The position numbers and the translations under genes are program-made. A stretch of DNA of 64,000 bases from Notospermus geniculatus. Taxonomy: Eukaryota; Nemertea; Pilidiophora; Heteronemertea; Lineidae. A model generated the notes under the pieces. It made no database searches. It had not been told where the DNA came from and was given only the letters and a program-made list of their open reading frames with translations. The stretch spans positions 26,381 through 90,380 of the forward strand of contig NMRB01002459.1 of NCBI GenBank assembly GCA_002633025.1. The letters run 5' to 3'. Below, in pieces: positions 1 to 9,820 of this stretch (position 1 is its first letter; the number at the start of each line of letters is the position of its first letter).

Positions 1-1183
1 CCGTCGTCGTCCGTTAGCAGGGCACGTTTCGTAACCGCTGGGGCTATTGATCTGAAACTTGGTACATATATACCCCTAGGTCATATGACCTATGACAACA
101 AGTTTTGGTCCGATTCGGTTCTTGGCTTGGCCACCAGGTGGCTAAAACTGAAAACACAAAAAGTGCAATAACTCCTGAACAAATGACATGATCATCTCCA
201 AATTTTTATCATAGGTGTATCTAATGAGGATACATAACATATATAACGGGTTTTTGATTTGACCTACTTTTCAAGGTCACAGAGGTCAAAGTTCAAAATT
301 TTTCCTTTTGGTGGCACGTTTTGTAACCGCGGGTGCTATTGACCTGAAACTTGGCACATATATACCCCTATGTCAGATGACCTAGTACACCAAGTTTCGG
401 TCTGATTCGACTCTTAGCGTGGCCACCAGGTGGCAGAAACTCAAAACACAAAAAGTGCAATAACTCCTGAATTAATGAGTGTATCACCCCCAAATTTTTA
501 TCATTGGTGAATCTGCTGAGGGTACATTGCATATATGAAGGAGTTTTGGTTTGACCTACTTTTCAAGGTCACAGAGGTCAAAGTTCAAAATTTTGCCTGT
601 TGGTGGCACGTTTCGCAAGTGCTTGGGCTATTGACCTGAAACTTGGTACGTATACACCCCTATGCCAGATGACCTATGACACCAAGATTCAGTCCGATTC
701 GATTCTTGGCTTGGCCACCAGGTGGCCAAAACCAAAGCTCAAAGCCTAGTAACTCCTGAACTGTTAACTGGATTGTCTCCAATTGTTTGTCAGAGGTGTA
801 TCTAATGAGGATACATGACATTATGAAAAGAGTTTTTGATTTGATCTACTTTTTACAGTCACAGAGTTCAAGTTCCAAATATAGCCATTTTAGTGGCATG
901 TTTCATGGCTATATGGCCCTATTCTAACATGGTGTGATCATCTATGTGTACATGTACTGTAGAGCAAATTTTTGTCCAATTGGAATGCAATTAGTGGTTA
1001 CCAGGCAGCCGTCTTGGAAAATCGACGTCGTAAATTCTCAAGCTAGAATGTTTTGACCTTGAAATTTTGACCGTAAATCATGACCCTGGAACTCACGGCC
1101 TGGAGCATTTCGATTTTACGTTTGTCATTTGTTCTTCTGGTACGTTCACACAGGTGAGCACATGGTCCATGGACCATTTCATT
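1..1183 (+). repeat. Family A interspersed repeat, left end cut by window edge
   Basis: Three to four diverged units of about 300 bases follow each other, each containing a GGCACGTTTCGTAACCGC-like block, a block reading CACCAGGTGGC, and a block TTCAAGGTCACAGAGGTCAA. The element ends with CACATGGTCCATGGACCATT at about 1160-1180. The same order of blocks recurs at 3986-4760, 18536-19438 and 54096-54456, and on the minus strand at 63676-64000, so it is a dispersed repeat. No open reading frame is conserved. The element class is unknown to me. Confidence 0.85.
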
Positions 1184-3985
1184 TAACCGTGCCAGGAACG
1201 GACCAGGCACGGTTCAGCAAAAAACAGGTAGGCCTAATGTAAACGGGTTAACCGGGCCAGGCACGGTGCTAATTTCAACCGTGTCTAACCCCGCAACTGG
1301 AGGAGAGATATCCGGGCTCCAAGTACGGCTCGGTTTAAAAAATCACACACTACGCACAGTGTAAACACACGCATCGTGGCCCGCCCGGTTAGGATGACTC
1401 ACTGCAGTGCAGGGCACATGCTCAATAATCGACATTGAGCTAGTCATTGCCGCGAATACTTGTCATTCACGTGTTCACAATCGTTCGACTTAACACTTTG
1501 GCCCCGATTGCCATGTCTAATGTACACCCTTAATCAAAAGTAAATGCACAGCTAATAAACTTAAATATTTCCCAAAATCTTCAGCGGGTCAACCTTTGCT
1601 TTTTACGGCAATTACTTAGGGCATCAAGACACATTTTGAGACCAAAAATATCATGAACTTGAGTTGTATTTTTGACAAAAGTTTGAAATTTCCATAAAAA
1701 AGTGTGATTTTCAATCGCATATTTTTTAGAAGTGAAACCAACGTCACTTTAAAGCCTGTTTGTTTCCCAGCAAAATATTTTTTTCGGGTTTAAAAAATTC
1801 CGTGGTGAACAGAAGTTACAGAGCATTTTCCAAAATGAATTTCGTTCGGTTTTCCAGTCAAGTCAGGGCTATTCCTTCCGTCCCATTTAGATCTACCCAG
1901 CGTGCTGAATATTGTGAATAGGCCTATTCATGGCTTAGTCAACAATAGTTTTTCCTGATGACACTCCATCGAGTAATCCAAGGCCAGGCGGTCTTTTGTG
2001 TGAGATGAGTGCCGGTGTCACCTTTCTTAATTCCTCTTTACAATTCCTTACCAATGAACGCAGGAGAGCCTACGTAACCTCTTATGGAATTGACGCCATT
2101 TACTAACTTGTCCTTCCTATGATGAATGGGACTTATTCCGTGAGCTTTGGTCTTGGGACAATAAGGAAAGGTCGACTATAAAATAAGACTTGAACTGTTC
2201 ACGGCCGTTTGAACGTAGTGCTTCGTGTGCATGTCCATCTCCTAAGGCGTGATGACCATATTTGGCAAACGTTGTGGTTAGTTTGTGGTTTGCGGTCAAA
2301 ACCCGGGAGCACTAAACTAGAAGTACACAAACAAGTATTCTCCCTGCAAATTCAACCTTGATTAGGTAAGAAGTGACGCTAATAAAGTATAGAATCATTT
2401 TCCTGATCCATCGAGAATAAACATATAGAATGATTTTTTAAGATAGTCCTTTACAGCCAAAAACAATGGCATGAAACTGTGATGTGGGCGTACACATGGA
2501 TTTACGGCCTATTGTTAGTTCATGCTAAATAGGTATAAAGAGGAAGGGCCTGGCGCGTTATTTCCAGTTGTTACCGCTTGGCGTCAGCAGCGCATGGGAC
2601 CTCACAGCTCATTAAATTTGAGAATAATATCCACTTCAAACGGCCGTGTGTTGACTGGAGTTTCGACTGAAACTTTCGAATAAATTCTTCGTAATTACGA
2701 CATGGAAGCTCCAATTGAAAATTTGAAAATTTATTCGTGATAGAAACAGGAAAGCTTTGAAATGACGTTGGTTTCACTTCAAAAAAATATGCGATTGAAA
2801 ATCACACTTTTTTATAGAAATTTCGAACTTTTGTCAAAAATACAACTCATGCAAGTTCATGATATTTTTGGTCTCAAAATGTGTCATGATGCCGGTTACC
2901 GCAAGCCAGTGGTTCAACGCTACTAGTATTTCGATAAAACGTGAACGTTGAAACTACACAGAAATCGTGCGGGGACCCGCACAATTTGTGCACGTTGACG
3001 GCAAATCTCCGTGTGGCAGAGGTGGTTTTCTAGTCGACTGATCCAACGCTGCTGGACTCGTCATTCAGCCGGTCAGTCGACTTTAAAAACACCCCTACCG
3101 CACTGAGATTTGCCGTCAACGTGTGTCTAGTCTTTCCGGTATCACAGGAGCGTCGAGGCCATCGGTTTGCAGCAACCGAATCGCAAACTAACTTGACTCA
3201 ATTCACTTTAACTTTGCAATGTCTTTGCAAGATGTGACAGTCCAACTTCTGAAAATAAACTTTAGTGAATAAACCTAGCATGCTCCACACATGTTTTGCT
3301 GCTTATTTCTCACTTTACTAATCTTATTCCATTCTCTCTCTCTAATGGTAACTTGGAAGAACTAAAATAGAACACCAAAAAGGCTCAACACTTAGCCAAT
3401 TACTTTTTGAAAAACCTTGAAACTCTCAGTCCAAACTCAGTCCTAATCTCAGGAATATGAATACTGCTATCTCACAAAACTGTCTACAAGTCCAGAATTA
3501 CCCTCGGTTTGGGTACGCGAGCGGATCTGCGCATTTGAACCGCTGGAGCGGGACTACTTCTAGCGGGTGTAGTCGCCTTAACTGGAGTGTTATTACGACA
3601 CGGCCGTTTGAAGTGGATATTATTCTCAAATTTAATGAGCTGTGAGGTCCCATGCGCTGCTGACGCCAAGCGGTAACAACTGGAAATAACGCGCCAGGCC
3701 CTTCCTCTTTATACCTATTTAGCATGAACTTACAATAGGCCGTAAATCCATGTGTACGCCCACATCACAGTTTCATGCCATTGTTTTTGGCTGTAAAGGA
3801 CTATCTTAAAAAATCATTCTATAACTTAGTAGAAGGATCTCTCACTAAGCTAATGCCGATTGCTTCATGAGGATTCTCTTTGCCAACATTTCTAATGAAC
3901 GGCTCGCGTTTCGAGTAGACCAACACAATGAAATACAATACAACGTACCTCCCNGTGGTGAGCAGCTCTTACGATGGTGCAGCTT
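1184..3985. repeat. Overlapping long inverted repeats, no gene
   Basis: The block at about 1600-1750 (GGGCATCAAGACACATTTTG onward) returns in reverse complement at about 2755-2905. The block at about 2440-2650 (AACAATGGCATGAAACTGTG onward) returns in reverse complement at about 3605-3815. This gives two interlocked palindromes. Short frames in the arms are mirror images of each other and look non-coding. 1184-1570 shows nothing recognisable. A single N sits at 3954. Confidence 0.7.
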
Positions 3986-4760
3986 CCGTCGTCGTTGTCC
4001 GCTAGCAGGGCACGTTTCGTAACCGCTGAGGCTATTGATCTGAAACTTGGTACACATATACCCCTAGGTCATATGACCTTATGGCACCAAGTTTCGGTCC
4101 GATTCGATTCTTGGCTTCGCCACCAGGTGGCCAAAACACAAAAAGTGCACTAACTCTTGAAGTAATGACTGGATCATCTCCAAATTTTTATCATAGGTGT
4201 ATCTAATGAGGATACACGACACGTGTAATGGGTTTGTGATTTAACCTATTTTTCAAGGTCACGGTCAAGGTTCGAAATTTTGCCATTTGGTGGCATGTTT
4301 CATGACTGCTAGGGTTATTGCTGAAACCTGGTGCAGATACAGCCCTATGTCAGTTGACCTAATGACACCAAGTTTCGGTGTGATTTGATTCTTAGCTTGG
4401 CCACCAGGTGGCAAAAATGAAAACTCAAATTCCAATAATTCCTAAACTTCGTCTGGATCGTCTCCAAATTTTCATCATCGGTGCATCTAGTGAAGACAAA
4501 TGACATGTGATGGGTTTTTGATTTGACGTACTTTTCAAGGCCACAGAGGTCAAAGTTGTAAATTTTGTCCTTTGATGGCACGTTTTGTGGCTATTTGACC
4601 TAATTTCTTCTGACTTGGCGTGATCAGGTGTCTGGGTACCCTCTGTGCCTGGAACACAAGGCTTGCCCGGGAACATTTTGATTTAACATTTGTCATTGTG
4701 TTCTTCTGGTATGATGGTACATTCGCCCAGGTGAGCACACGGTCCATGGACCATTTCATT
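3986..4760 (+). repeat. Family A repeat copy
   Basis: It has the same block order as the copy at 1-1183: CCGTCGTCGTTGTCCGCTAG, a GGCACGTTTCGTAACCGC block, two ~300-base units with CCACCAGGTGGC, and the terminal GGTCCATGGACCATTTCATT. It is more diverged and has fewer units than the copy at the window start. Confidence 0.8.
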
Positions 4761-5180
4761 GTTGTTAACAGTGATACATGTCACACTTAGACCGAAGTAG
4801 TTTTATGAATATGGACCCTGGGCCCTTTAAGTGTCAGTGTGACACTTATCTTTTGTTCAACACAAAAGACAAGTACGGTATCACACTTTGACTTATATAT
4901 TTATGGATATGGACCCTGGAATCCAAGTCCGGTTTTATTGTTCTACTATGGATTAAGATACATGGTTATAGAGACCATGACCATACAATTAGCAGACTAT
5001 TGTGTCCCGGATTTGCATCCCGAGGACTTTCTGCTCTGTTACAGCGGCCTTAAAATCTTGCATGTCCGTTGACTTTAAAATGGTGTCTTTTTGTCCACGG
5101 CTGTACTCCTCAGCTAGAAATGGGCCAGTAAACATTTTCTGTCGTATTCCACACTATGGCCCGTATTCTAAAACCCTTCT
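4761..5180. other. Unassigned stretch
   Basis: Nothing gene-like is visible. The phrase ATATGGACCCTGG occurs twice (about 4811 and 4907) close to TGTGACACTT-type inverted motifs, which suggests old repeat debris. Confidence 0.4.
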
Positions 5181-6099
5181 TTAAAGCTGAACTAGACCGT
5201 TAAAAGCAGCGCACGGGAGGTTTTAAAAAATAAGCCGCGCCATCGCGCGGATTAAATGTCAAACAAGTGCCCATCCGCCATGTTCCAAACGCCCGTCCGC
5301 CATGTTTTGAATGTCTCTCCAAACCCAATGGACTTCCAACGTCAGTGATGGCGCCAGCGTATTCCAAATCCAATCGGCGAAGGAGTCGTATCATGGCCTC
5401 GTATGCAAGTACACGAACATTGTACAGGGCAGTACACGAGGCATCAATGTAGGCATCACAGTCACTGCAAACAAAACAAAACAAACATTAGTTAGAAGGA
5501 TAAAACGAGAAATAGGCTACACGCAGGCATTACGAAAATAAAAATTGAACTTTCAGTACATTCGGACTGGGAGCGTGGCGGAACTTTCTATACGCAAACA
5601 TTTTTGGAATGCACGGACAAAGAAGGCGAGGCCAAGGTGAATTGAACAGGCCTAGCAGGTCAACCACACGGCTCGATAAAACTTATTAGACCGACTAATG
5701 AAAAGTAATGAAAGTAACCTACCTTTCAAGATGTGAAAGCGTGTGACTTTATCCGTTCTAATGCAGGAAAACACGAAAAAATACACACACAGGTGTCCTT
5801 CTCTGACTACGAAATCGCCATTTTGTATTCTAGGCCTATGTAATCTGACCTTGACGCAATCACCCATACATAACATTCTGTGAATTTTTACATTGTAATA
5901 AAGAAATCCAATTTCGAATAGAGGAATGTAAGAATTTATACAATGTTATGCGTGGATGATTGCGTCGAGGTCGGATTTCATAGGCCTAGAGTACAAAATG
6001 GCTATTTCCATAGTCAGAGAAGCACTCCCGTGTGTATATTTTTTCGTGTTTTTCTGCATTAGAACGGATAAAGTCACACGGCTTCACATCTTGAAAGGT

Positions 6100-6580
6100 A
6101 GGTTACTTTCATTACTTTTCATTTGACAATCTGATTAGTTATATCGAACCGTTTGGTTTACCTGCTAAACCTTATTCAACTGGCCTTGGCCTCGCCCTTC
6201 TTTGTTAGTGCATTCTGACAATGTTGGCGTATGGAAAGTTCCGGCCCGCTCCCAGCCGTCCGAATGTACTGAAAGTTCAATTATTATTTTCATAATGCCT
6301 GCGTATAGCCTATTTCTCGTTTTATCCTTCTAACTAATGTTTATTTTGTTTTGTTTGCAGTGATTGTGATGCCTACATTGATGCCTCGTGTACTGCCGTG
6401 TACAATGTTCGTGTACTTGCATACAAGGCCATGATACGACTCCTTCGCCGATTGGATTTGGAATACGCTGGCGCCACCACGGACATTGGAAGTCTATTGG
6501 ATTTGGAGAGACATTCAAAACATGGCGGACGGGCGTTTGGAACATGGCGGATGGGCACTTGTTTGACATTTAAGCCGCGC
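6100..6580 (+). other. Possible captured exon-intron-exon in T1 arm
   Basis: Inside the T1 arm, CATCTTGAAAG is followed by GTAGGTTAC (donor-like). Then come CTAACT, a T-rich tract and TTGTTTGCAG (acceptor-like) at about 6360. The following frame begins DCDAYIDASC and stays open for about 80 codons to 6600. The mirrored arm (5200-5484, minus) and the second element (10826-11053, minus) keep nearly the same protein with conservative changes. This resembles gene-fragment capture by a transposon, but no upstream open frame joins cleanly, so coding is uncertain. Confidence 0.3.
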
Positions 6581-6875
6581 GATGGCGCGGCTTATTTTTT
6601 TAGCTCAGCTGACCAAAGATCAGCGGAGCTAGTCATATGTATACTGAGTGGCGTCCGTCTGTGTGTCGTCCGTTAAAGCTGACGTGAACGAACAAAAAGC
6701 CCCCACGCGACGAGCAAGAGAATTGCAAACGACGTGCAAGCACCTGAAACGAAGGCTCAGAACATGATAGACCCCACGACACCAGGAGGGCGCCATCTTA
6801 TTTGCCTTCAGGCAACAGAGCTGTCAACATCTCCAGATACCTCCTACACTACTCAAAGAAAAAAAATGAAGTCAT

Positions 6876-6952
6876 TTAGACGGGATTCGAACCGTCGATT
6901 TTCTGATTTGTAATACCACCACTTTATCCACTCGGCCAAACAGCCAGCTGTC
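6876..6952 (-). tRNA. tRNA-like block (SINE-type), not a functional tRNA gene
   Basis: Read on the minus strand there is an A-box-like TGGCCGAGTGGATAAAG and a B-box GGTTCGAATCC framed by a perfect 5-base T stem (GACGG/CCGTC). The acceptor ends do not pair well and the block lies in a transposon arm. It resembles a Leu/Ser-type tRNA in the D-loop region. I read it as the Pol III promoter head of a SINE-like sequence. Confidence 0.45.
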
Positions 6953-7045
6953 GGAAACATGCATGATTTGTGTTTGTCACAGACGTAGGCCTTCGACGTA
7001 CGTAATAATACTACGAATATTAAGAGAAAACATAAGAAATCTTCC

Positions 7046-7126
7046 AACAAGATCGGTGGCCGAATGGGGAAGATGGTGGAACAGAGAGACAATAAGGCGC
7101 GGGTTCGATTCCCAGCTGGGTCATAT
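7046..7126 (+). tRNA. tRNA-like block (SINE-type) in opposite arm
   Basis: GGTGGCCGAATGGGGAAG resembles an A box and GCGGGTTCGATTCCC a B box. The T stem is imperfect. It is the mirror partner of the block at 6876-6952, separated from it by about 95 bases, so the pair is head to head. Confidence 0.4.
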
Positions 7127-8059
7127 TTTTTTTCTTTCAAATGTTGAGGAGGAGCTCACCAGAGGATGTTGACACCTCGACAGCTCGAAGACAAATAAGG
7201 TGGTCTATCATGTTCTGAGCCTTCGTTTGCTATGTTTGCCGGGCGTTTGGAATTCTCTTGCCCGTCGCAAGGGGGCTTTTTGTTCGTTCACGTCAGCTTT
7301 AAACTGGCACGTTTCGCAACCGCAAGGCCCAGGGTCATGAAAGTTGGTGGAGAGGTAGGCCCTGGGAATGACTCGAAACAGAACAAAAATTTTTGGCGAT
7401 TTGACCCACATTGTGCCCCCGGGGGGCAATTTGCGCATAACGAAATATCTCAATATCTCAGCACCTGTGATAAATATGTCGACCAAAAGTGATGGAATAG
7501 ATAGGTTGATATTTTCTACATCCGTTCAAAGGTGCTATTCAACAAAATCAAAAACAGGGGTATTTGAATTTCCCGCACTTCAAAGTTCCCAGAGTGACTC
7601 TGTAACTGGTGTCCTGTCCACCCACCTATATGTAGCCAGTGGTAACACTGAGACTGGACTGATACTATGTTCAACATGGCCACTGTCATGACTGTGCTTT
7701 TCATCACTTGAGAAGTTCAACGTGCTGTTATATCATGACTATCTTTCATCAGGTAAGGTCACATACTTAAACTTTTAAGTGGGGTAAAAGTCTCAATGCC
7801 TAATTGGTAACTTAGATCATTGAAATAATGTAGGTAGACTTGAACAGTCTAGTAGGCCTAGTGGAGCATGCATTGACACAAGATGATGATCAACCTCACC
7901 ACCATGATTCATGGCATGAACTAGTGCTGTGGTCTCACTAAACAGTGGGCGGGCAACCGAGTAGCTTTACCCTGTTTATACTTCATATGTTGATATTCAT
8001 GTATGTTGATATTCAACATGTTCAATGTCATAGCAAGGAACTACGCCTGGCAAGGTTTT

Positions 8060-8790
8060 ATGAATTATGGACCGGTTCCCATCCATTAACCTCTTACCAC
8101 CGTGTGGGTGTCATTAAGATCTATCTCGATTCACCAAGAGTTGCAGGCCTATTATCTGGTATTAACCCTTCCTCACCTGTGACCAATGATAATGATAGCT
8201 ATCTCAATTCATAAGTAATATATTTAAACCCCTTCCCACAAAATGGCTCTGATATGATACAACATGTATCATCTCAACTCATGAAGTCATATATTAACCC
8301 CTTCCCACCCAATGGGTGTAATACGCCATCCAGAGATATTAACCCCTTCCTACCCAAGTGGTCTGATGAGATATCTTTTTGGATTCATGAAGTGATATTA
8401 ACCCCTTCCCACCCAATGAGTGTAATACGATATCTATCTCGATTCACCAAGCGATATTAACCCCTTCCTACACAAGTAGTCTGATAAGAGTCACGGTCTG
8501 ATAAGATTTTCGATTCACGGAGTGATATTAACCCCTTCCCACCCAATGGGTGTAATACTATATCTATCTCAATTCAATAAGCGATGTTAACCCCTTTCTA
8601 CCCAAGTGGTCTGATAAGATATCTTTTTTCGATTGATGAAGTGATATTAACCCCTTCCAACCCAATCGGTGTAATACGACATCTATCTCGATTCACCAAG
8701 AGATATTAACCCCTTCCTACCCAAGTGGTCTGATAAGATATCTTTTTCGATTCACGCAGTGATATTAACTCCTTTCCACTGAACTGATTT
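8060..8790. repeat. Tandem array with two alternating ~60-base units
   Basis: The phrase GATATTAACCCCTTCC recurs about ten times. Two unit types alternate: one contains CACCCAATGGGTGTAATACG with CTATCTCGATTCACCAAG, the other CTACCCAAGTGGTCTGATAA with TTTTTCGATTCA. The higher-order period is therefore about 115-120 bases. No coding potential is apparent. Confidence 0.8.
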
Positions 8791-9224
8791 CCACGAGGAA
8801 CGCTTTGCTTGCTAACCATTAAAAAGGCACACTATTCGTACTTCGTTTCCCCTCTTTCGGCCTCTTGAGTTGGCAGGTCATAGTCAGCTGAGCGCAAGGT
8901 CCATGGGCCTCTTGTTAAAACCTCCCGTGCGCTGCTTTTAACGATCTAGTTCAGCTTTAAATAGGCCTAAAGTAGACCTTTATAGAGGCGTCCTTTTACT
9001 GAGGAATTCCTCTGCTAAAAGTTCCTTAAATGGTATTCAAGAACCACACTTTAAAAAGCTGAACTTAATAGATATAAACCCCAAGCGGCAGAGGTAGAAA
9101 TTACGAACAGCCACAAGGCACTTCCAAACTACCTCTGAAAACGATACATCCTCTCGGACGGTCACAGTTGGTTTCACTTGCCACCACGCTCTTGAACAGT
9201 AAAGATCTCAGCACAGCTGCCAAA

Positions 9225-9600
9225 TGAGAAAAAACGAAAAATAATCTGTGATGGCACCGAGATTCGAACCCACAACCCTCTGATCGATTCGCCAACCTCT
9301 TTCTGTACGCGCCACGAAGACCGCTTGCGTACAACGACGCCGATCTACAATAAAGGCGCTGTGGTTTTGAAGGTCTCCATGAGGAAATAAAGCGATCGGA
9401 ATTGTCGTCATGGAAGCAAGCAGTCTTCGTGGCGNAAGACTGCTTGCATACAACGACGCCGATCTACAATAAAGGCGCTGTGGTTTTGAAGATCTCCATG
9501 AGGAAATAAAGCGATCGGAATTGTCGTCGTGCAAGTAAGCAGCCTTCGTGGCGCGTACAGAAAGAGGTTGGCGAACCCATTTGCTAATGGGAGGTACCTA
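9225..9600. mobile_element. tRNA-like block plus duplicated inverted-repeat unit around an N
   Basis: On the minus strand at about 9247-9315 a tRNA-like block has the B-box GTGGGTTCGAATCTC. Next come two near-identical ~108-base units (about 9327-9434 and 9436-9551), each starting GACYGCTTGCRTACAACGAC and ending in CTTCGTGGCG. The junction is a single N at 9435. CGTACAGAAAGAGGTTGGCG at about 9555 mirrors 9290-9310. The unit duplication may be an unresolved heterozygous join rather than biology. Confidence 0.55.
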
Positions 9601-9762
9601 AAGGTATCCTTCGACCGAGATAATGTTGGTTCTTGAAATAAAATTTAGCTAAAGGTTGACTTAAAGTGTCCCTTAACGCCAAATGAACGTTCTAGAAGAC
9701 GGGCCCAAGATAAAGACCATTTTTCGCAGTCAGTCGTGATATCATCCGCATGTACATTGCAG

Positions 9763-9820
9763 GGATTTTGAGGCACAATACCAAGGGGAATTCATAGCAT
9801 ACCAAAAAGACAATTACCAG
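9763..9820 (+). CDS. VWDE-like exon: start of visible VWD domain
   Basis: The acceptor is TACATTGCAG and the donor GTGAGA. The first base completes a split codon, then 19 residues begin DFEAQYQGEFIAYQ and the exon ends in phase 0. In VWD domains of this family the GDPH...FDG motif is followed by a short Y..EGDF.LY stretch, which this matches. That motif must sit in the preceding exon, which I cannot find in 1-9762. Confidence 0.65.

Larger units (their letters stand above)
6668..7304. mobile_element. Palindromic TTAA element carrying two tRNA-like heads
   Basis: The left end TTAA-AGCTGACGTGAACGAAC (about 6672) mirrors the right end GTTCGTTCACGTCAGCT-TTAA (about 7303). Each ~290-base arm contains a tRNA-like block pointing outward from the centre. 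The arms share a mirrored AAGAAAAAAAAT tract and a block CTTATTTGYCTTC. Flanking sequence on both sides is family A, so this is an insertion with a TTAA target. Confidence 0.65.
6597..8914 (+). mobile_element. Family A-related element nested in T1
   Basis: It begins TAGCTCAGCTGACC at 6597 and ends CAGCTGAGCGCAAGGTCCAT followed by GGGCCTCTTGT at 8914, a variant of the family A ends. It breaks T1 exactly inside its ATTTTTTAAAACCTCCC segment. It is itself interrupted by the palindromic element at 6668-7304; family A sequence (CACGTTTCGCAACCGC) resumes at 7306. The interior to about 8060 has no gene, and 8060-8790 is a tandem array. Confidence 0.65.
5181..8960. mobile_element. TTAA-flanked palindromic transposon T1, interrupted by family A
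   Basis: The element starts TTAA-AGCTGAACTAG at 5181 and ends CTAGTTCAGCT-TTAA at 8960, so TTAA target duplications flank matching ends of more than 45 bases. Its body 5185-6596 is a palindrome about 1.4 kb long, centred near 5905. The last ~40 bases (8915-8956) are cut off from the rest by a family A insertion at 6597-8914. TTAA targets and AT-rich mirrored ends are typical of piggyBac-type non-autonomous elements; the class is inferred, as no transposase is seen. A second copy is at 10807-12282. Confidence 0.75.

Noticed and set aside
6876-7126. Functional tRNA genes
   Set aside because: Acceptor stems do not pair and both lie in arms of a transposon; kept only as tRNA-like blocks.
8221-8790. 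CRISPR-like regularly spaced repeats
   Set aside because: The repeats and the intervening sequence are both repeated (two alternating units), and the context is eukaryotic.
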